From Tanypteryx hageni (lineage: Eukaryota > Arthropoda > Insecta > Odonata > Petaluridae): a DNA stretch of 64,000 nt. This document shows positions 12,345 to 23,930 of this stretch, in pieces (the first letter of the stretch is position 1; the number at the start of each line of letters is the position of its first letter). The notes under the pieces are model-generated. The model saw only the letters and a list, made by a program, of their open reading frames with translations, did no database searches and was not told the origin of the DNA. Position numbers and translations under genes: made by a program. The stretch lies in contig CM054114.1 of NCBI GenBank assembly GCA_028673005.1, positions 128,918,470-128,982,469 of the forward strand, written 5' to 3'.

Positions 12345-13080
12345 CTAGTAGCTGGTGCTTGCATACTGCAAGCATTAAATCTCACCTTGAAAAACCATTC
12401 ATTTTTCAGACAGACATTTCATCATTACAAATATTCTTTTAATTCTAATGATTTCACCTTCGCAGCGATTTTCGTTTTTCCCACATGTAAAAATAATAGT
12501 TTAAAACAATCCCCAAATGTTGTAATTTTAAAATTTTTACACTTTCTCCATTATGGAATACTAATGCTACACATTTTAGCCAAATTTTAAAGTTGTAGCA
12601 CTTCTAGAAGTAAAATCATATTTTTCTAATTGTTTAAATTTAAATAATTTTTAACGGCCGCCTCATTTAATATATGGTAAAATTGAAATGTTTATTTGTG
12701 CAAATTCACTACTCTGTAAATAATTTGAAAATTTCAGCATCCTGTCTCACCCCGTAGTACCTAAACAGTTATCTATTTGTTTAAACTTTAACAATTTCTA
12801 ACTGCTAAACAAAACAAAATATCAAAATTTGTATAATCCCTATTTCGTTTTTTTAAGAATTCTACTTATTAAAAAAATTTCAACTCCGTAGCACATTTGA
12901 AAATACATAAACCTTGAAAATTTGTTTAATCAATTGCGAATTTTTAGCGGCCGCATTGTTGCACTTTTTCAAGATTTTCGTTTTTTCTAGTCGGTTTTGC
13001 ACAAAATCCTACCTAATAAAAAAATTTCGAATCTCCAGCACATATGGAAGTGCCTAAACATTAGTATCCTCCTATATGTT
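12345..13080 (-). mobile_element. Helitron-like non-autonomous unit, copy 1
   Basis: Read on the minus strand, the 3' end is a hairpin (TGCTTGC AGTAT GCAAGCA, 12356-12374), 11 bases before a terminal CTAG (12345-12348), followed by T. A hairpin plus CTRR before a host T is the terminal signature of Helitrons. The body is AT-rich and non-coding and is repeated, diverged, at 13130-13735. The 5' end (expected TC after a host A) was not pinned down, so the inner boundary is approximate. Confidence 0.45.
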
Positions 13081-13129
13081 ATCATTATATATTGACGTTC
13101 CTTACAGAGGAGGAGGAGGATATAACATA

Positions 13130-13735
13130 CTAGTAGAATGTGCTTGCATACCGCAAGCATTTAATGGCACCTTGAAAAAAAAACATTAATTTTCAGAGAG
13201 ATATTTCATCATGAGGAATATTTCCTTAATTCTAAAGATTTCTCCTCTGGACGGGTTTTTGTTTTTTCATTATGGAACAATAATGAAGTAAAACAATTTA
13301 TAATTTTTGAAATTTTCGAAATATGATACTTTTCCCACATTGAGTTAATAATTCCACACATTTCTGCCAAATTTTAAATTTATAGTACATTTAAAAGTGA
13401 AATAACATTTATCTAATTGTTTAAATTTAAATAATTTATAACGGCCAAAATAACAATTTTATCGATAAATTGAAATAATTTTTCGTTTACATAAATTAAC
13501 CTATAAATAATTTAAAAATTTCAGCTCCCTAACTTGCGGCGTAGTGTCTAAGCATCTACCTATTTGTTTAAACTTTAAGAATTTTTAACTGCCAAACAAA
13601 TCAAAATTTGTATAATCCCTATTTCGTTTTTTTAAGAATTCTACTTATTAAAAAAATTTCACCTTCGTGGCACATTCGGAAATACATAAACCTTGAAAAT
13701 TTGTTTAAACAATTGTGAATTTTTAGCGGTTTTTA
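13130..13735 (-). mobile_element. Helitron-like non-autonomous unit, copy 2
   Basis: Same orientation and terminal plan as the unit at 12345. The hairpin is TGCTTGC GGTAT GCAAGCA (13141-13159), with CTAG at 13130-13133 and the same 11-base spacing. Shared internal landmarks include GTATAATCCCTATTTCG and TTTTTAAGAATTCTACTTA. The divergence suggests two old insertions rather than a recent tandem duplication. Confidence 0.45.
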
Positions 13736-16700
13736 GACACATTTCTGATATTAGCGTTGATCTTTTATAAAGATTATGGAGAAGGTCGGTGTGTCGCATG
13801 TGATTACCGTCTGATCATATTATTCACATAACGTTTTTTGCAATCCCCTACATTTCACTTGAGGTGAATAAAAAGGCTCGTGCTGTAACTTTACGCACTT
13901 AGAAAGATAGAAATGAATCATTTGAGATTCGTTGAGAGTGAACGAGTTAATTTTGCAGAAAAAAACCTTCAACGTGCATTTTCATACAAATGGCACATTT
14001 AACTTTTACGCCTAATACGATTTTATAGAGAAGCTAGATATTTTTAAAATGCTTTCGAAGAAAACTTTTCCGAGACCGTATATCTTGCATCTTATGTATT
14101 CTTCCACAAGCGCAAAGAATATTATGCGTCACTAATCTCAGATAAACCCGGCACAGCGTAAGAAAAGTTGCGAATCAAATTGTCCGTAGAGAAGAAGTCA
14201 ACGGTTTCGTTATTTTAACCTCCTATTAAAATCAATTATTCCGGCCAACTTTTACGATGAAGAATAAATGGAGTTGAATAATATATTTGCCTAGAACTCC
14301 CGCTTTTTTCTCATAGATGCCCCGACCTTTCGGAACTGCGCAATGGATGTATAAAACTTACGATTTATGTTGTTAACGCACGATGCTATGTTATTATTTA
14401 TATGTTTACTGTCTTCAGGCAATGGTTCTTCTGTAACCTGGGACACGACACCCAGCAGAGGGTGATAAAAAATTTCCAAGTCTACGAAGTTCCGAGGTCG
14501 GCCACAAATATTTTGCTCAGCCCATACTACGGCAGAGATTCCAGAAGCGGTGGTATGACTCCGAGTCAAAGTAGAATAATTTTAGGCAGAATCGAAACTT
14601 CGTCGCAGAAGTTGGTATTAAAAAATCGCGAAAGCGGCGGGATGACATAGGATATCGAGGCAACAGAAGACAGCTCGCAAGGGAGTTGGTTCTACGACGA
14701 TGAATGTCGACTACGGATACTCCACAGGGACTTGAACACAAGGACGCCATACCTCCAGATCTATAGACATGGACTGCTGACGTCATTATTATTGATCAGA
14801 GATAATCGATGCCGTCGACCAAATTCCATCCACATGTCGAAGAGAGGTTTATTGCGTTCGCAAAATCCTCTCGCGGAAAATGGATTATTTCAGTTATCGT
14901 TTTAAAAAGATAGCGCGAGCATGGACGTTGCAACAATGTTGAAGCGCGATCTAAATGGAATGAGCGATGTAAATTCCTATTGTGTCAACATAGTACCTGC
15001 AGCTTCGCCACTACCTCTTGCGTTACGAAGCTCTATGAATGCAACGGAAAGGGACGCTTCGCTTCCATAGTCTCGCGGACATTTCGACATACACGCGAGG
15101 GTCGTCATTTGCATAGCAGGAATTGCGCCAGTGACGAGGTAAATCCATTTTCACCTCTCGAGATTGAAACTTGAAAGGGCTCACTAACCGAGGCAACTGC
15201 TTTAGTTAACGTTTTTAATGGCTATGTACTTAATAATGATACTTTCGCATTATTTCTCTTTATTATTTCGCCATAAATCCAAACGCTCGTGAAAGACCTT
15301 GAATACAAAAAAATTAAGGGATCCCAAATTTCACAGTTAACAGAAAAATGGCTTTCAATAACATTCATACAAAATATGTGAACTTGAAAACAAATTTTTT
15401 ATTTTATTTCAAAATTTAATAAAACTATCCTAAATTCAAATTATTTTCTGTATTCCCACGACTATTCAGTAGTTTTAATAACTCTGCGTGGGGAATTTGA
15501 CTCATGCATAGTACGTCATTTTAATAAGCTTCGTGAAAAGTAAACTTTTTCAAAGCTTTCAAAGGTAGTAAATTGTCCGGAAGCATAAATAAAATACAAA
15601 AGGTTAAAAGACAGATACTCGACTTTTTGAGTAAGTAAAATTCGGACCCGTGTTGACATGATAATAACTAATAACCTCTGGGTTATTCGAGCTTGTAAAA
15701 GGAAATTCATAATATTTTTGTTGTATGCGCTGTTTTCAAAATAAAAGAGGAAAAAATATAGCTATAATATAGTTATAATAGCTTTGCTTTGTGTGGTTAG
15801 AATAGCATAAACACAATTATATTCTACGATCAAGGTAGGTTATTATATTTCTGTTTAAATGAACCTTTCTACGCGTTTAGAGGATTCAGAATTATTAGTC
15901 ACTTTTTTGCGGTTTTAGGGCGTGAGGAATTGCTTTTAGAAGTATAACTCTCAAACTGCGGTATATTCGAAAAAGAATTCAATATAACAGTTTTTTGGTA
16001 AATAAATGGCTCAAGTAAAAATTTTTAAATGTAATGTTTACGTCGAAAGTTGCGTTTCACCAACCTCATTTACATAGAGATTGATTGCTTGACAATAAGA
16101 AATAGAGATCATCGGGAACACAACAGTATTTAATACTTCTGCCGAAGCATGTTGGAAACGGTATTTATCGTTACATGAAGTGACCGCGGAGTACCAATTG
16201 GGAACGGCGAAAGGCGAAAGACATATGAAGCATTTGCTACGGCTGACTTTGCACATTAATGTTGATGCACCAAGTTCATTAATTGGAATACACCCAGATC
16301 GCAATGGATATTATACAAGCAATAAAAATAACTAGTAATAATTGCAATAATAATAATAATAGTAACAATATAAGTTACAATAAAGATGGTTCCGTGACAA
16401 CAATAAACCAGGGACAAGAGTCAAAAACAAATTATGGTATTTCCATCGATCAACGGTTTCACTTGCGTAAAACTCATGAATAATGTCATCTTCTCTGTCG
16501 GAATTCGTTGGATGTCGGTGAAAAAGTACTACACTGTGCTATCAACACTTTAGAATCGAAATCGTAGAAGTTTATCGAAGATATTATCGAGAAGCACCTG
16601 AAGTACAGCGCCAGAGCCTGAGAAAGACGCAATGTTGGAAGACTAGCGACGAATTCATACCGATCGGGGCACAAGAGAGGATAAAACGTCTTCAGAAGAT

Positions 16701-16975
16701 CTCAGGAAAATTTGAAAACCACGGAAATGGAGAAGGAATTGAAGGGTGTAGGGTTTTGGGAGAAGAAGAAAATCCGTAGGAAGGAGGTCCAAAAAAATCG
16801 ACGAATCGGAAAAAGCTTCGCTGATAGTAATCGCAAGCTGAAAAGGGTGGAAAAGGCATGAAAAACTACTTCGCGTCTCAAATAGTGTTGAAGAAATTCG
16901 CGGATGGTGATATTAAATTACACGCGTTGTCAGTATTTGAGGTTGGGCACGGGACGAACCTGGTTTTCTCAAAGT
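13736..16975. other. Unassigned DNA
   Basis: About 3.2 kb with only short open frames. Around 14400-15180 the sequence is more CG-rich than its surroundings and codon-like on both strands, but I recognise no family and see no splice-bounded exon. Confidence 0.5.
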
Positions 16976-17150
16976 TCAGGAAAACTAGATAGAAAAAGGG
17001 AAAGAGGTAGGGAAAGTTTTCGGCTGATAGACGATTTTAAAGGGAAAGACAGTTATCAAGATATGAAAAGGACAGCGGAAAATAGGAGTATATGGAGAAC
17101 CAGGTTTAACCATAAATAATCACGGACCTGTCTACATAATCATCCGTGCC
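16976..17150 (+). pseudogene. RTE-type LINE pol C-terminal tail
   Basis: The last 48 codons of an RTE-like pol are readable: a basic GKLDRKRERGR stretch, FRLIDDFKGK, SYQDMKRTAENRS and a stop at 17117. They are followed by the tail AATAATCACGGACCTGT. The same end is found on the minus strand at 29182-29390. Everything upstream of the SGKLD segment is missing, as expected for 5' truncation. Penelope element A begins about 100 bp downstream on the opposite strand. Confidence 0.7.
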
Positions 17151-17307
17151 TTTTAGTACGTATACGGATAAAAAATTCATTTGAAATAATCACGCCATCA
17201 TATTTATACGTTGTAAGCGAAGGAAATTCTCCAAAGCCAGTCAAACTGATAAAACCCGGTTAAAAGGCCGGATAAAAACAGATGAACCCGGATAAAAACC
17301 GGATAAA

Positions 17308-17352
17308 AACCCAATACGTATTTCGGCTACAAAGTAACCATCATCAGGGGTT
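17308..17352 (-). ncRNA. Hammerhead-like ribozyme motif in Penelope A
   Basis: Minus strand, in order: AACCC (stem I, 17348-17352), core CTGATGA, one unpaired T, GGTTAC/GTAGCC stem II closed by TTT, GAAA (17321-17324), a short self-complementary TACGTAT for stem III, T as the cleavage-site nucleotide (17313), then GGGTT (17308-17312), which pairs perfectly with AACCC. All conserved core positions (CUGANGA, GAAA, U-H) are present. The extra T before stem II and the near loopless stem III would weaken a monomer. Hammerheads with tiny stem III are known from Penelope-like elements, where they may act as dimers. Activity is inferred. Confidence 0.6.
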
Positions 17353-17502
17353 AAAAAACGGGGGGAAGGGGGACTTGAGAGAGGGCAACTGAAACCAAGA
17401 CCAGTGGCACGCTCTCAAGTGGATGTCCAGGGCTGTGTCTGTGTATTTATGCCTGGTTGGTGGCCAGGGGGGGAGAAGAAAAAGGGGGGGGACCTAGATG
17501 AC

Positions 17503-19395
17503 CTAGGTGATGGGAGAAAAAGGGGGGGAGGTCAGTTTAAAAAGAACGCTGTTTATTACCCCTAACTCGTTATTCATCAGGGTGTGTCTGTATTTATGAA
17601 TGTGTAAGCTTTCTGTTGCGTCGAGTTTGGTATTAGGGACTTGTTTAAGCAGTTTGAGGTTATTTGTGTCTAATGGGTGGTTATATTCCAAAATGTGTTT
17701 CGCGACGGCCGATTTTTCAAAGCGTCCATGTCTGTAGTGCGCTAAATGTTCTTTGAATCTGATGGAGATATTTCTTTTCGTTTGGCCAATGTAAGACATG
17801 TTGCATGTGGGGCACAACACTTGATATATGCTGGATTTTTCTAATGTGGGTATTTTGTCTTTAGGGTTCCCTAATAAATTTTTAATGTTATTTGTGTTGT
17901 GAAACGTTAGTGTATAATTTGCGTTATGAAAAATTTTTGTTAGCCCTTTGTTTAGGGTTGGATGGAAGGGGAGTGAAATAAATTTTTTCTTCTTATCGTC
18001 ACTTAGAGCAAGCGTAGTACTTGTCTTCTTGTCTAATGTTTTGGATTGCTTGTTAATAATGTTGTCTATCAATTCGTGTGTGTACCCGTTTTCTAGGGCC
18101 GCGTTTTTAATATATTTTACTTCTTTGTCAAAACGTTTTTTATTTAGCGGTGTCGTCAAAAGTCTGTGTACCATATGGTTGAAAGCCGCGATCTTTTGTT
18201 TGTAAGGGTGATTGGAGTCTTTCTTAATATAATTGTTGGTATGGGTCGGTTTCCTGTAAACGTCAAATTCTAATCGTCCATTATGATTAATGATCAAAAT
18301 GTCAAGAAAAGGTAAAGACTTATTTGCTTCGATTTCAAAGGTGAAGTTTATAGAGTTGTGAAATGAGTTGAGTTCTTGGACGAAGGTGTTAATGTTATAG
18401 AGTTTTGTGTCAAAAATGGCAAAAATGTCATCAACGTACCTGCACCATGTGTTGGGGAAATTAACGTATTTTTACAGCGTTGCTCAAAAGAATAAAGAAA
18501 AATATTTGCTATAAGTGGTGAGAGAGGATTGCCCATTGATGTTCCATTAATTTGTTTATAGAACTTATTGTTAAAAAACGAAGTAATTTTGTTCCATGCA
18601 TAAGTTTGTCAATGTGAGAATTTCTAGAATTTTGTTTTCCTCAACTTGTTTACTTAGTAGCCAGTCCTGGAGGTTTTCGAGCGCGACGTCAATGGGAACA
18701 CTGGGGAAGAGTTGTTCTACGTCAAATGACACCAGTATTTCATCTTTGTGTATTTTTTTGTTTCTAATATGTTCCAAGAAATTTTGGGTGTTTTTAACGC
18801 CGTATGTTTCTTCAATGCCTATACATTTTAATTCCTTAGTGAGCCATTTGGCGATTTTATAAGAGGGTGAGTTGATGGCCGAAACTATAGGTCTCATTTT
18901 GTTTCCTGGTTTATGTATTTTGGGAAGGCAGTAAAGTCTTGGAATGGTGGGATTCGCTATTTTCAGAGCGAACGCTAGTTTTTTGTCAAATGTGTGTTTG
19001 CAACGGTTAACAGTTTCTTTGACTTGTGTCGCGAGTTTTTTAATGGGATTTTTGGAGATCTGGATGTAGGGGCCTGTTTCAATAGTATTTAATGGTCTTT
19101 CAAGGTAGTCCGCTTTGTTTAGAATGACTGTGGTGTTGCCCTTATCAGATTTGGTGTAGACGCAGTCTTTCTTCTTTAAGTTTTGAATAATTTTATAGTC
19201 TGTCTTATTTATCTGAAGGTTCTTATTTGGCAAATTGTTCATGTTCCGCTCAATGGCGATTTTACTAGCGGTTCTTATATACTGTTTGGTCGTGTCGTTA
19301 CTATCCTTTATACCACATTCTATATCAATAATCAGGTCGTCAATTGGTGGTTTTTTGTATGGAAGACAATGTTTAAGGCCTTTGTTGAGCAATCT
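17503..19395 (-). pseudogene. Penelope-like pol A: RT plus GIY-YIG endonuclease, two frameshifts
   Basis: Penelope-like elements encode one protein with an RT related to telomerase and, usually, a C-terminal GIY-YIG nuclease. The first frame (from about 19395) carries DKGNTTVILNK, the LPKIHKP signature (near 18910), MRPIVSAINSPSY and the first catalytic block LVSFDVEQLFPS. One extra T in a T-run near 18572 shifts the frame. The next stretch has SMGNPLSPLIANIFL, and a second 1-base indel near 18478 separates it from RYVDD (about 18440). The last 264 codons are open and include LPFLDILIINHNGRLEF and FDVYRKPTHT. Their nuclease reads YQVLCPTCNMSYIGQTKRN with the downstream Arg and His of the fold (RFKEHLAHYRH) and a later Glu. 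Upstream, an in-frame TAG near 19430 suggests 5' loss. It is otherwise well preserved and so fairly young. Confidence 0.88.
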
Positions 19396-20755
19396 GATCT
19401 CGTCACAGTTCTGTGTTGTCTACGTTGTTGGCTGAAATCAAATGGATTGTAATGCAATCTAAGCATCAAATCAATGCTCTTGTAGTATGGAAAATCAATT
19501 CCTTTTGAAATGCATTGGAGTCGTTGCTATGTTAGTTTATATTTTTCATTGTTGAAGACCGAAAAACATTTCATAATTTTATGATTAAAATCAACATTTT
19601 ACGCAAATTCATCATGGACTTGAATTTTGTCCTTAAAAAAATACACTTCATTCTTTCTTCCACAGAATGGTGTATGCCCCGATTTTGTACCTTAATTTTA
19701 AATAATTTAAAAAAACAATTTTATATAGCACTGCACAGTTTTCAATGCTTTTCTTATGGGTGTTTTAAACTGGACATTGGGGTCAAGAACATCCCTTAAA
19801 TATAAAAATTTCTAGATTTTCGGATTTTTTCCCAAAGTTGTACCTAATGACCTATATTCATGCCAAATTTCAGCTCTGTAGCACTTCTAGAAGTACCTTA
19901 GGTTTTATATGATATATCCTATATATCAAAGTTTTCACAACTTCTAGTGTGGCCTTTCAATGCATATGCCACAAAAAATGGGATTCTCTATGCAAAAAGT
20001 TTTTCCATGCTTGTCCTATAGCTTTAAAATTCTCTAAGTTGATTTAATGACCTTAATTAGAATAAAATGATAGGTGAATCATCAATGAGGATGACTTCTT
20101 TGAAACTGAGTTGTTTTACACATTTTACGTTACCTATATTTTTCATTCAATATGCATGAAGTATTATATGTTATATAGGTAACTATAACTTCATTTTTCT
20201 AATTTTGGGATGGACAGGGTGTAAGGGACCAGCATTGCTGGAATTTTACTCTCTCATGCTAACCCACTCTTGTATCCTATATATGTTAGAAGCAGCTATT
20301 TATAATGATATGGATATGGGAAAGTCGCCTATTATGGGGAGGTTTCCTAATTTGAGGTGCAATATTGCATACAAGCAGGTGTTCCACTTTGTGCTTGAGA
20401 AGCGTAACTAATAGAACAGATGACGTTGTTTCTTTAGAAACTGTCAGTTGCCCGTTAAAAGCTTTCCGTGGTTGTAGTTGTATTTTGCTGTGCTGTGAAA
20501 ACTTTGCGTGTTCATATATTGTGGCTCATAAATCATTCAATGTGCATAGTAGTTTAAATTTTATTTACTGTTTAAGTTCTCTGTTGAGTGTAGTCTTTAA
20601 CCCATGTTTTTAGATTTTCAGTAGGATGAAACTTTTTGTTTGATTCAGACGTTTTCTTGAGCTCGTGTTTTCGCCTATTATGGGAAGGTCTCAAACTTCT
20701 CATATTAGGAAATCAGTTATCTAAAGACTGATTTGTTGGTTATTGGCGATTACAG
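19396..20755. other. Unassigned DNA with a shared repeat phrase
   Basis: At 19860-19905 CAAATTTCAGCTCTGTAGCACTTCTAGAAG resembles a phrase inside the Helitron-like unit at 12578-12612. Otherwise there are short frames only and no gene signal. Confidence 0.5.
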
Positions 20756-21270
20756 ATGGCTCCAAGGACAAAATGGGAGCTTGAAAGGATGAAGGCAGCT
20801 GTTGAAGATATGAGGAAGAAAGAAATGGGAAGCTACTGGGCAACAAGGGTTTACCAAGTACCACAAACAACACTAGAACGATATGTAAAAAAAGACCTGT
20901 AGAAAATCCCAAACAAATACAAAACTGAGTAGAAAACAAACTATTCCTCGTGAAGTAGAAAATGATCTGGTTGGGCATTGTCTTTTGATGGAAAGAGTTT
21001 TTCGGCTTGTCAATGGCAGACGCCAGGCGTCTGGCTCACCAACTTGCTGCAATAAATGGAATTAAAACCCTGTTTTTCAAGATAAAAGAAAAAGCTGGAA
21101 CCAAATGGTTGAATAATTTGTATGTCATCATGCAGCCCTGCTCATTTTCCGCCATCCACTTCATCTGAGCTTGTCCTAGCATCAGATATCAGCCCAATGG
21201 CAAGGCTGAATTTAAAGCCAAATTCTTATGTTAGATCAGAAAAGAATATAACGAGTTTTCCGAACAAAAA
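20756..21270 (+). pseudogene. pogo-like transposase N-terminus with psq HTH
   Basis: From ATG 20756 the frame reads a pipsqueak-type helix-turn-helix (MAPRTKWELERMKAAVEDM, ATRVYQVPQTTLERYVKK), the DNA-binding start of pogo-branch transposases, and stops at 20900. Beyond several frameshifts and stops, the CENP-B-type region remains readable: REVENDLVGHCLLMERVFF near 20952, DARRLAHQLAAINGI near 21025, then a diverged RHP...SLAR block near 21140-21185. The catalytic half is absent. It is a different family from the Tigger at 2240. Confidence 0.65.
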
Positions 21271-23408
21271 CATTCTTCATAAAACTCCGAAAAAGAAGAA
21301 ACAACATGCTACTAAATCTAACTTCTTCCTAAGTTTAACAATAGTTTTAAGAAGCCTCCCCATAACAGGAAATTTCCTATATATATAAACGTACGATTCC
21401 TGGGTTCCTGGTTCCTAGAATATATTTGAAATGCGAATAACTCGATCAAATATGCAAATATAAACTTGATATTTGGCAGAGATAATTTTCTCTAATATAA
21501 AAATGCTAAGACTAAGAAAGATTTACCAAAAACGTCCAGAATTCGAATCCAGGAGATGTTTTGCATTCCCCATAAGATAACAAGTAAAAATCGACTTTAT
21601 GACTTGCAGGCTTTTCTTCTTGTTGAGATTAAAATTAGAAAAAATGGACTCACGACCATTAAATCTAAACCATTTTAAATGAAAAAATATAAGGTTTCTT
21701 ATTCTGTTCATCGTTTCTCGCCTACAGTTCGATATCCATCATGTTAAACGTTTAATTCATATGTGTTGGGACAATCATGCCATTTAAACAGGATGTTGCC
21801 TTGCCTACCAAGTACATTGTTAAACCTCGAAATAATATTGTTATTCCAATCCTTATGGGCTTCAGCGTCCTTTGAAGGCTTTCAATATGGGAAGGAGAGA
21901 AAGATGGAAGGAGAGGGAAATGATTGTCACAGTTCGTTGCGTTATTTACGAGGAGGAATAACTAAAGAGCTCAAATACGCTATATTGTCAGTTCGTTGGT
22001 CTAAGTGTAAAGCTATTAAAACGCGAATAACTCGATCAAGGATGTAGATATCAAATTGAAATTTGGGAGAAATTTATATAATAAGCTAATCAGAAATCGT
22101 TTATTTAGGAGTAATATGGTAATTAAAGAAATAAATGTTCGTTTTTGGCGCTATTTTGAGAGGGAATAAATATTGCACTTCTTTCGAATAAAACTAATAA
22201 ATTTTAATTTAATGACAATATTTTATGTGGACTAAAAATTTAAAAAATATATACTTCACATTATAGTATGTTCCAGAGAGTTGAATTCTATTCTTGGCCT
22301 CGTATTCATCAATATACATTTATATTAAAATACATTTATATTAAAATAGGTCAGTGTTACCAATATAGGTCATTTAAATGTTATCACCTACATTCCATTT
22401 CGGCTTATATCAAACTGATTTTCATGACATTGGCGATTAGCCTGTCCTGTGATATATAGTGATAGGAATGTTTATATTCGTGAACTTTTTGTTTGAAAAA
22501 ACATTTCACATGTAGACGCAATAAAAATAATTCTTTCAGTCTTCTTTTTACAGAAAGCAACCTCAGCCTATTAAATGTATTTTTATATCTATGCTATAAC
22601 TCGATCCTTACTTCGGTAAAATAACCAATTTAACAGCGGCAGAGGCTCCGGATTTATCGTCACAAATAATTACTTAACAAATGTTGAACAACAATAGCGG
22701 TAAATAGCAACGTATTATTTACCGTTCCGGGATCTAAAAAGGTATACAGTAATAACGAAACAATAATCTTCTCTGTTTCTTTTCTTCATAAATATTTTTT
22801 TAAATTTGTTTGCTTGTGCAGAAAGAAGACCTAATTACCAATCGTCTACAAAAGTTTGCAAGATTTTAAATTTTGATTTTAGGTAGAATTCTTTCATTTC
22901 CGAAGTTCTATATATAGATAAATTTTCATAATATTGGTTTAAAATTTATATTTTTAATAGGTATTCTATATTACTTTAATAGATTTATTTTAAGAAAATA
23001 ATTTTCAAAGAAATTAAACAAAGGTTTTAAGACAAGCATAATACCAAAACGACTACAGAGATCATTCTCAGATCCATACAGAGAGAATAATAATAAGAGA
23101 ATAGCCACAGTAAGAGCAGCAAAGTCTTCTGAACAAAGACAAATTCGACTTCGATCACGACTTAGACAAGGGCAGTCTTTTATAGCTGCAGGTGTTTAAT
23201 TTTAAAAGGACTGCTTTGCTCATGGACAATTATAGCTACGTCTAGAGAAGGATGCGGGAAAAATTATTTATTTGAGAAATAAATGGGAAGACAAGAAATA
23301 TTGTATACTAACAAGCATTACAATAAAAATTAACTTGGTTTAAATATTTTATTTATTCTCAAATCTTCTTCAAATTATTTTGTCTTCATTTAAAAACCCG
23401 AACAACGC

Positions 23409-23411
<3 letters not shown>
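21271..23411. other. Mostly unassigned DNA; dispersed repeat copy 2 near 21530-21720
   Basis: 21530-21720 (TCCCCATAAGATAACAAG, later AAAATTAGAAAAAATGGACT) matches the 3' part of the repeat at 2060-2200. The rest is AT-rich with no coding signal. Confidence 0.5.

Positions 23412-23443
<32 letters not shown>
23412..23443. repeat. (TA)n microsatellite
   Basis: About 16 TA units bordering the 3' end of Penelope element B, mirroring the TA run at 29159. Confidence 0.95.
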
Positions 23444-23445
<2 letters not shown>

Positions 23446-23930
23446 CAACTTACGGAAAAGGAAAGGTAAAATGAATATATGGATGTCAACAAGGTGTTGG
23501 GATGAGGAAACCCATTGAGCACTCACCAATCAGACGACTTCAGGTTGGCGAGGCCCCGGGGATGTCGAAGCGACACACGTAAAATAACACAAAAACACAG
23601 AAACATCACAAACGTAAAGCTTTCGGAACTACTCCTTCTTCAGCTACAGAGAGAGAACTGATGGCGGTGACACTGGGTGGAGGCATGGGGGTGGAAGGGT
23701 AGTGCGGAAAGGTCGAGGATTGGAGGAAACGGAGGGGGTTGGGGATGGGTAGGGTGTTGGGAGAAGACAGAAAGGGTGTGAAAAGCTATCGAAGGTTGAG
23801 GCCTGGGGGAGTGAAGGAGTTTAGGAGATGGATATGCGAAAGCTCCCACTGACGGAGTTGGGGAGCCGAAGCATTGTCGGGGAGAGCGCGAATGACTCTC
23901 ACTGTGAAGCAGTTGTTGAACTTTAAATTA
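23442..23930 (-). repeat. Penelope B pLTR, downstream copy
   Basis: Direct repeat of 28677-29158, with only scattered substitutions by eye. It spans the last ~48 codons of pol B and the 3' sequence down to AACAACTTACGG. Its outer ~200 bp also make up the short units at 6838 and 8178. Confidence 0.85.
23613..23650 (-). ncRNA. Hammerhead-like motif in Penelope B pLTR (decayed)
   Basis: Minus strand: GTAG, core CTGAAGA, one unpaired A, GGAG/TTCC stem II around TAG, GAAA, AGCT as the mini stem III, then TTACG. The core is intact but stem I pairs poorly here. In the copy at 8350-8390 the partner reads CTAC and pairs perfectly with GTAG. The copy at 28844-28880 has GAAA changed to GGAA. The family ancestor probably had a complete motif; this copy is likely inactive. 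Confidence 0.45.

Larger units (their letters stand above)
17250..19395 (-). mobile_element. Penelope-like element A (5'-truncated)
   Basis: The pol pseudogene at 17503-19395 is followed on the minus strand by a 3' region of about 250 bp. This holds a C-rich stretch, a hammerhead-like motif (17308-17352) and several CCGGATAAAAA-type units (17272-17310). The promoter-side pLTR and the N-terminus of the ORF are missing. No target duplication was found. Confidence 0.75.

Noticed and set aside
16283..16483. Short Asn-rich frame
   Set aside because: Produced by an AAT-type simple repeat at 16340-16380.
17948..18205. Plus-strand frames across 17948-19452
   Set aside because: Shadows of the Penelope A pol on the minus strand.
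23060..23205. Arg/Gln-rich phrase resembling the N-terminus of Helitron or similar proteins
   Set aside because: Too short (about 33 residues) and of low complexity to support a family call.
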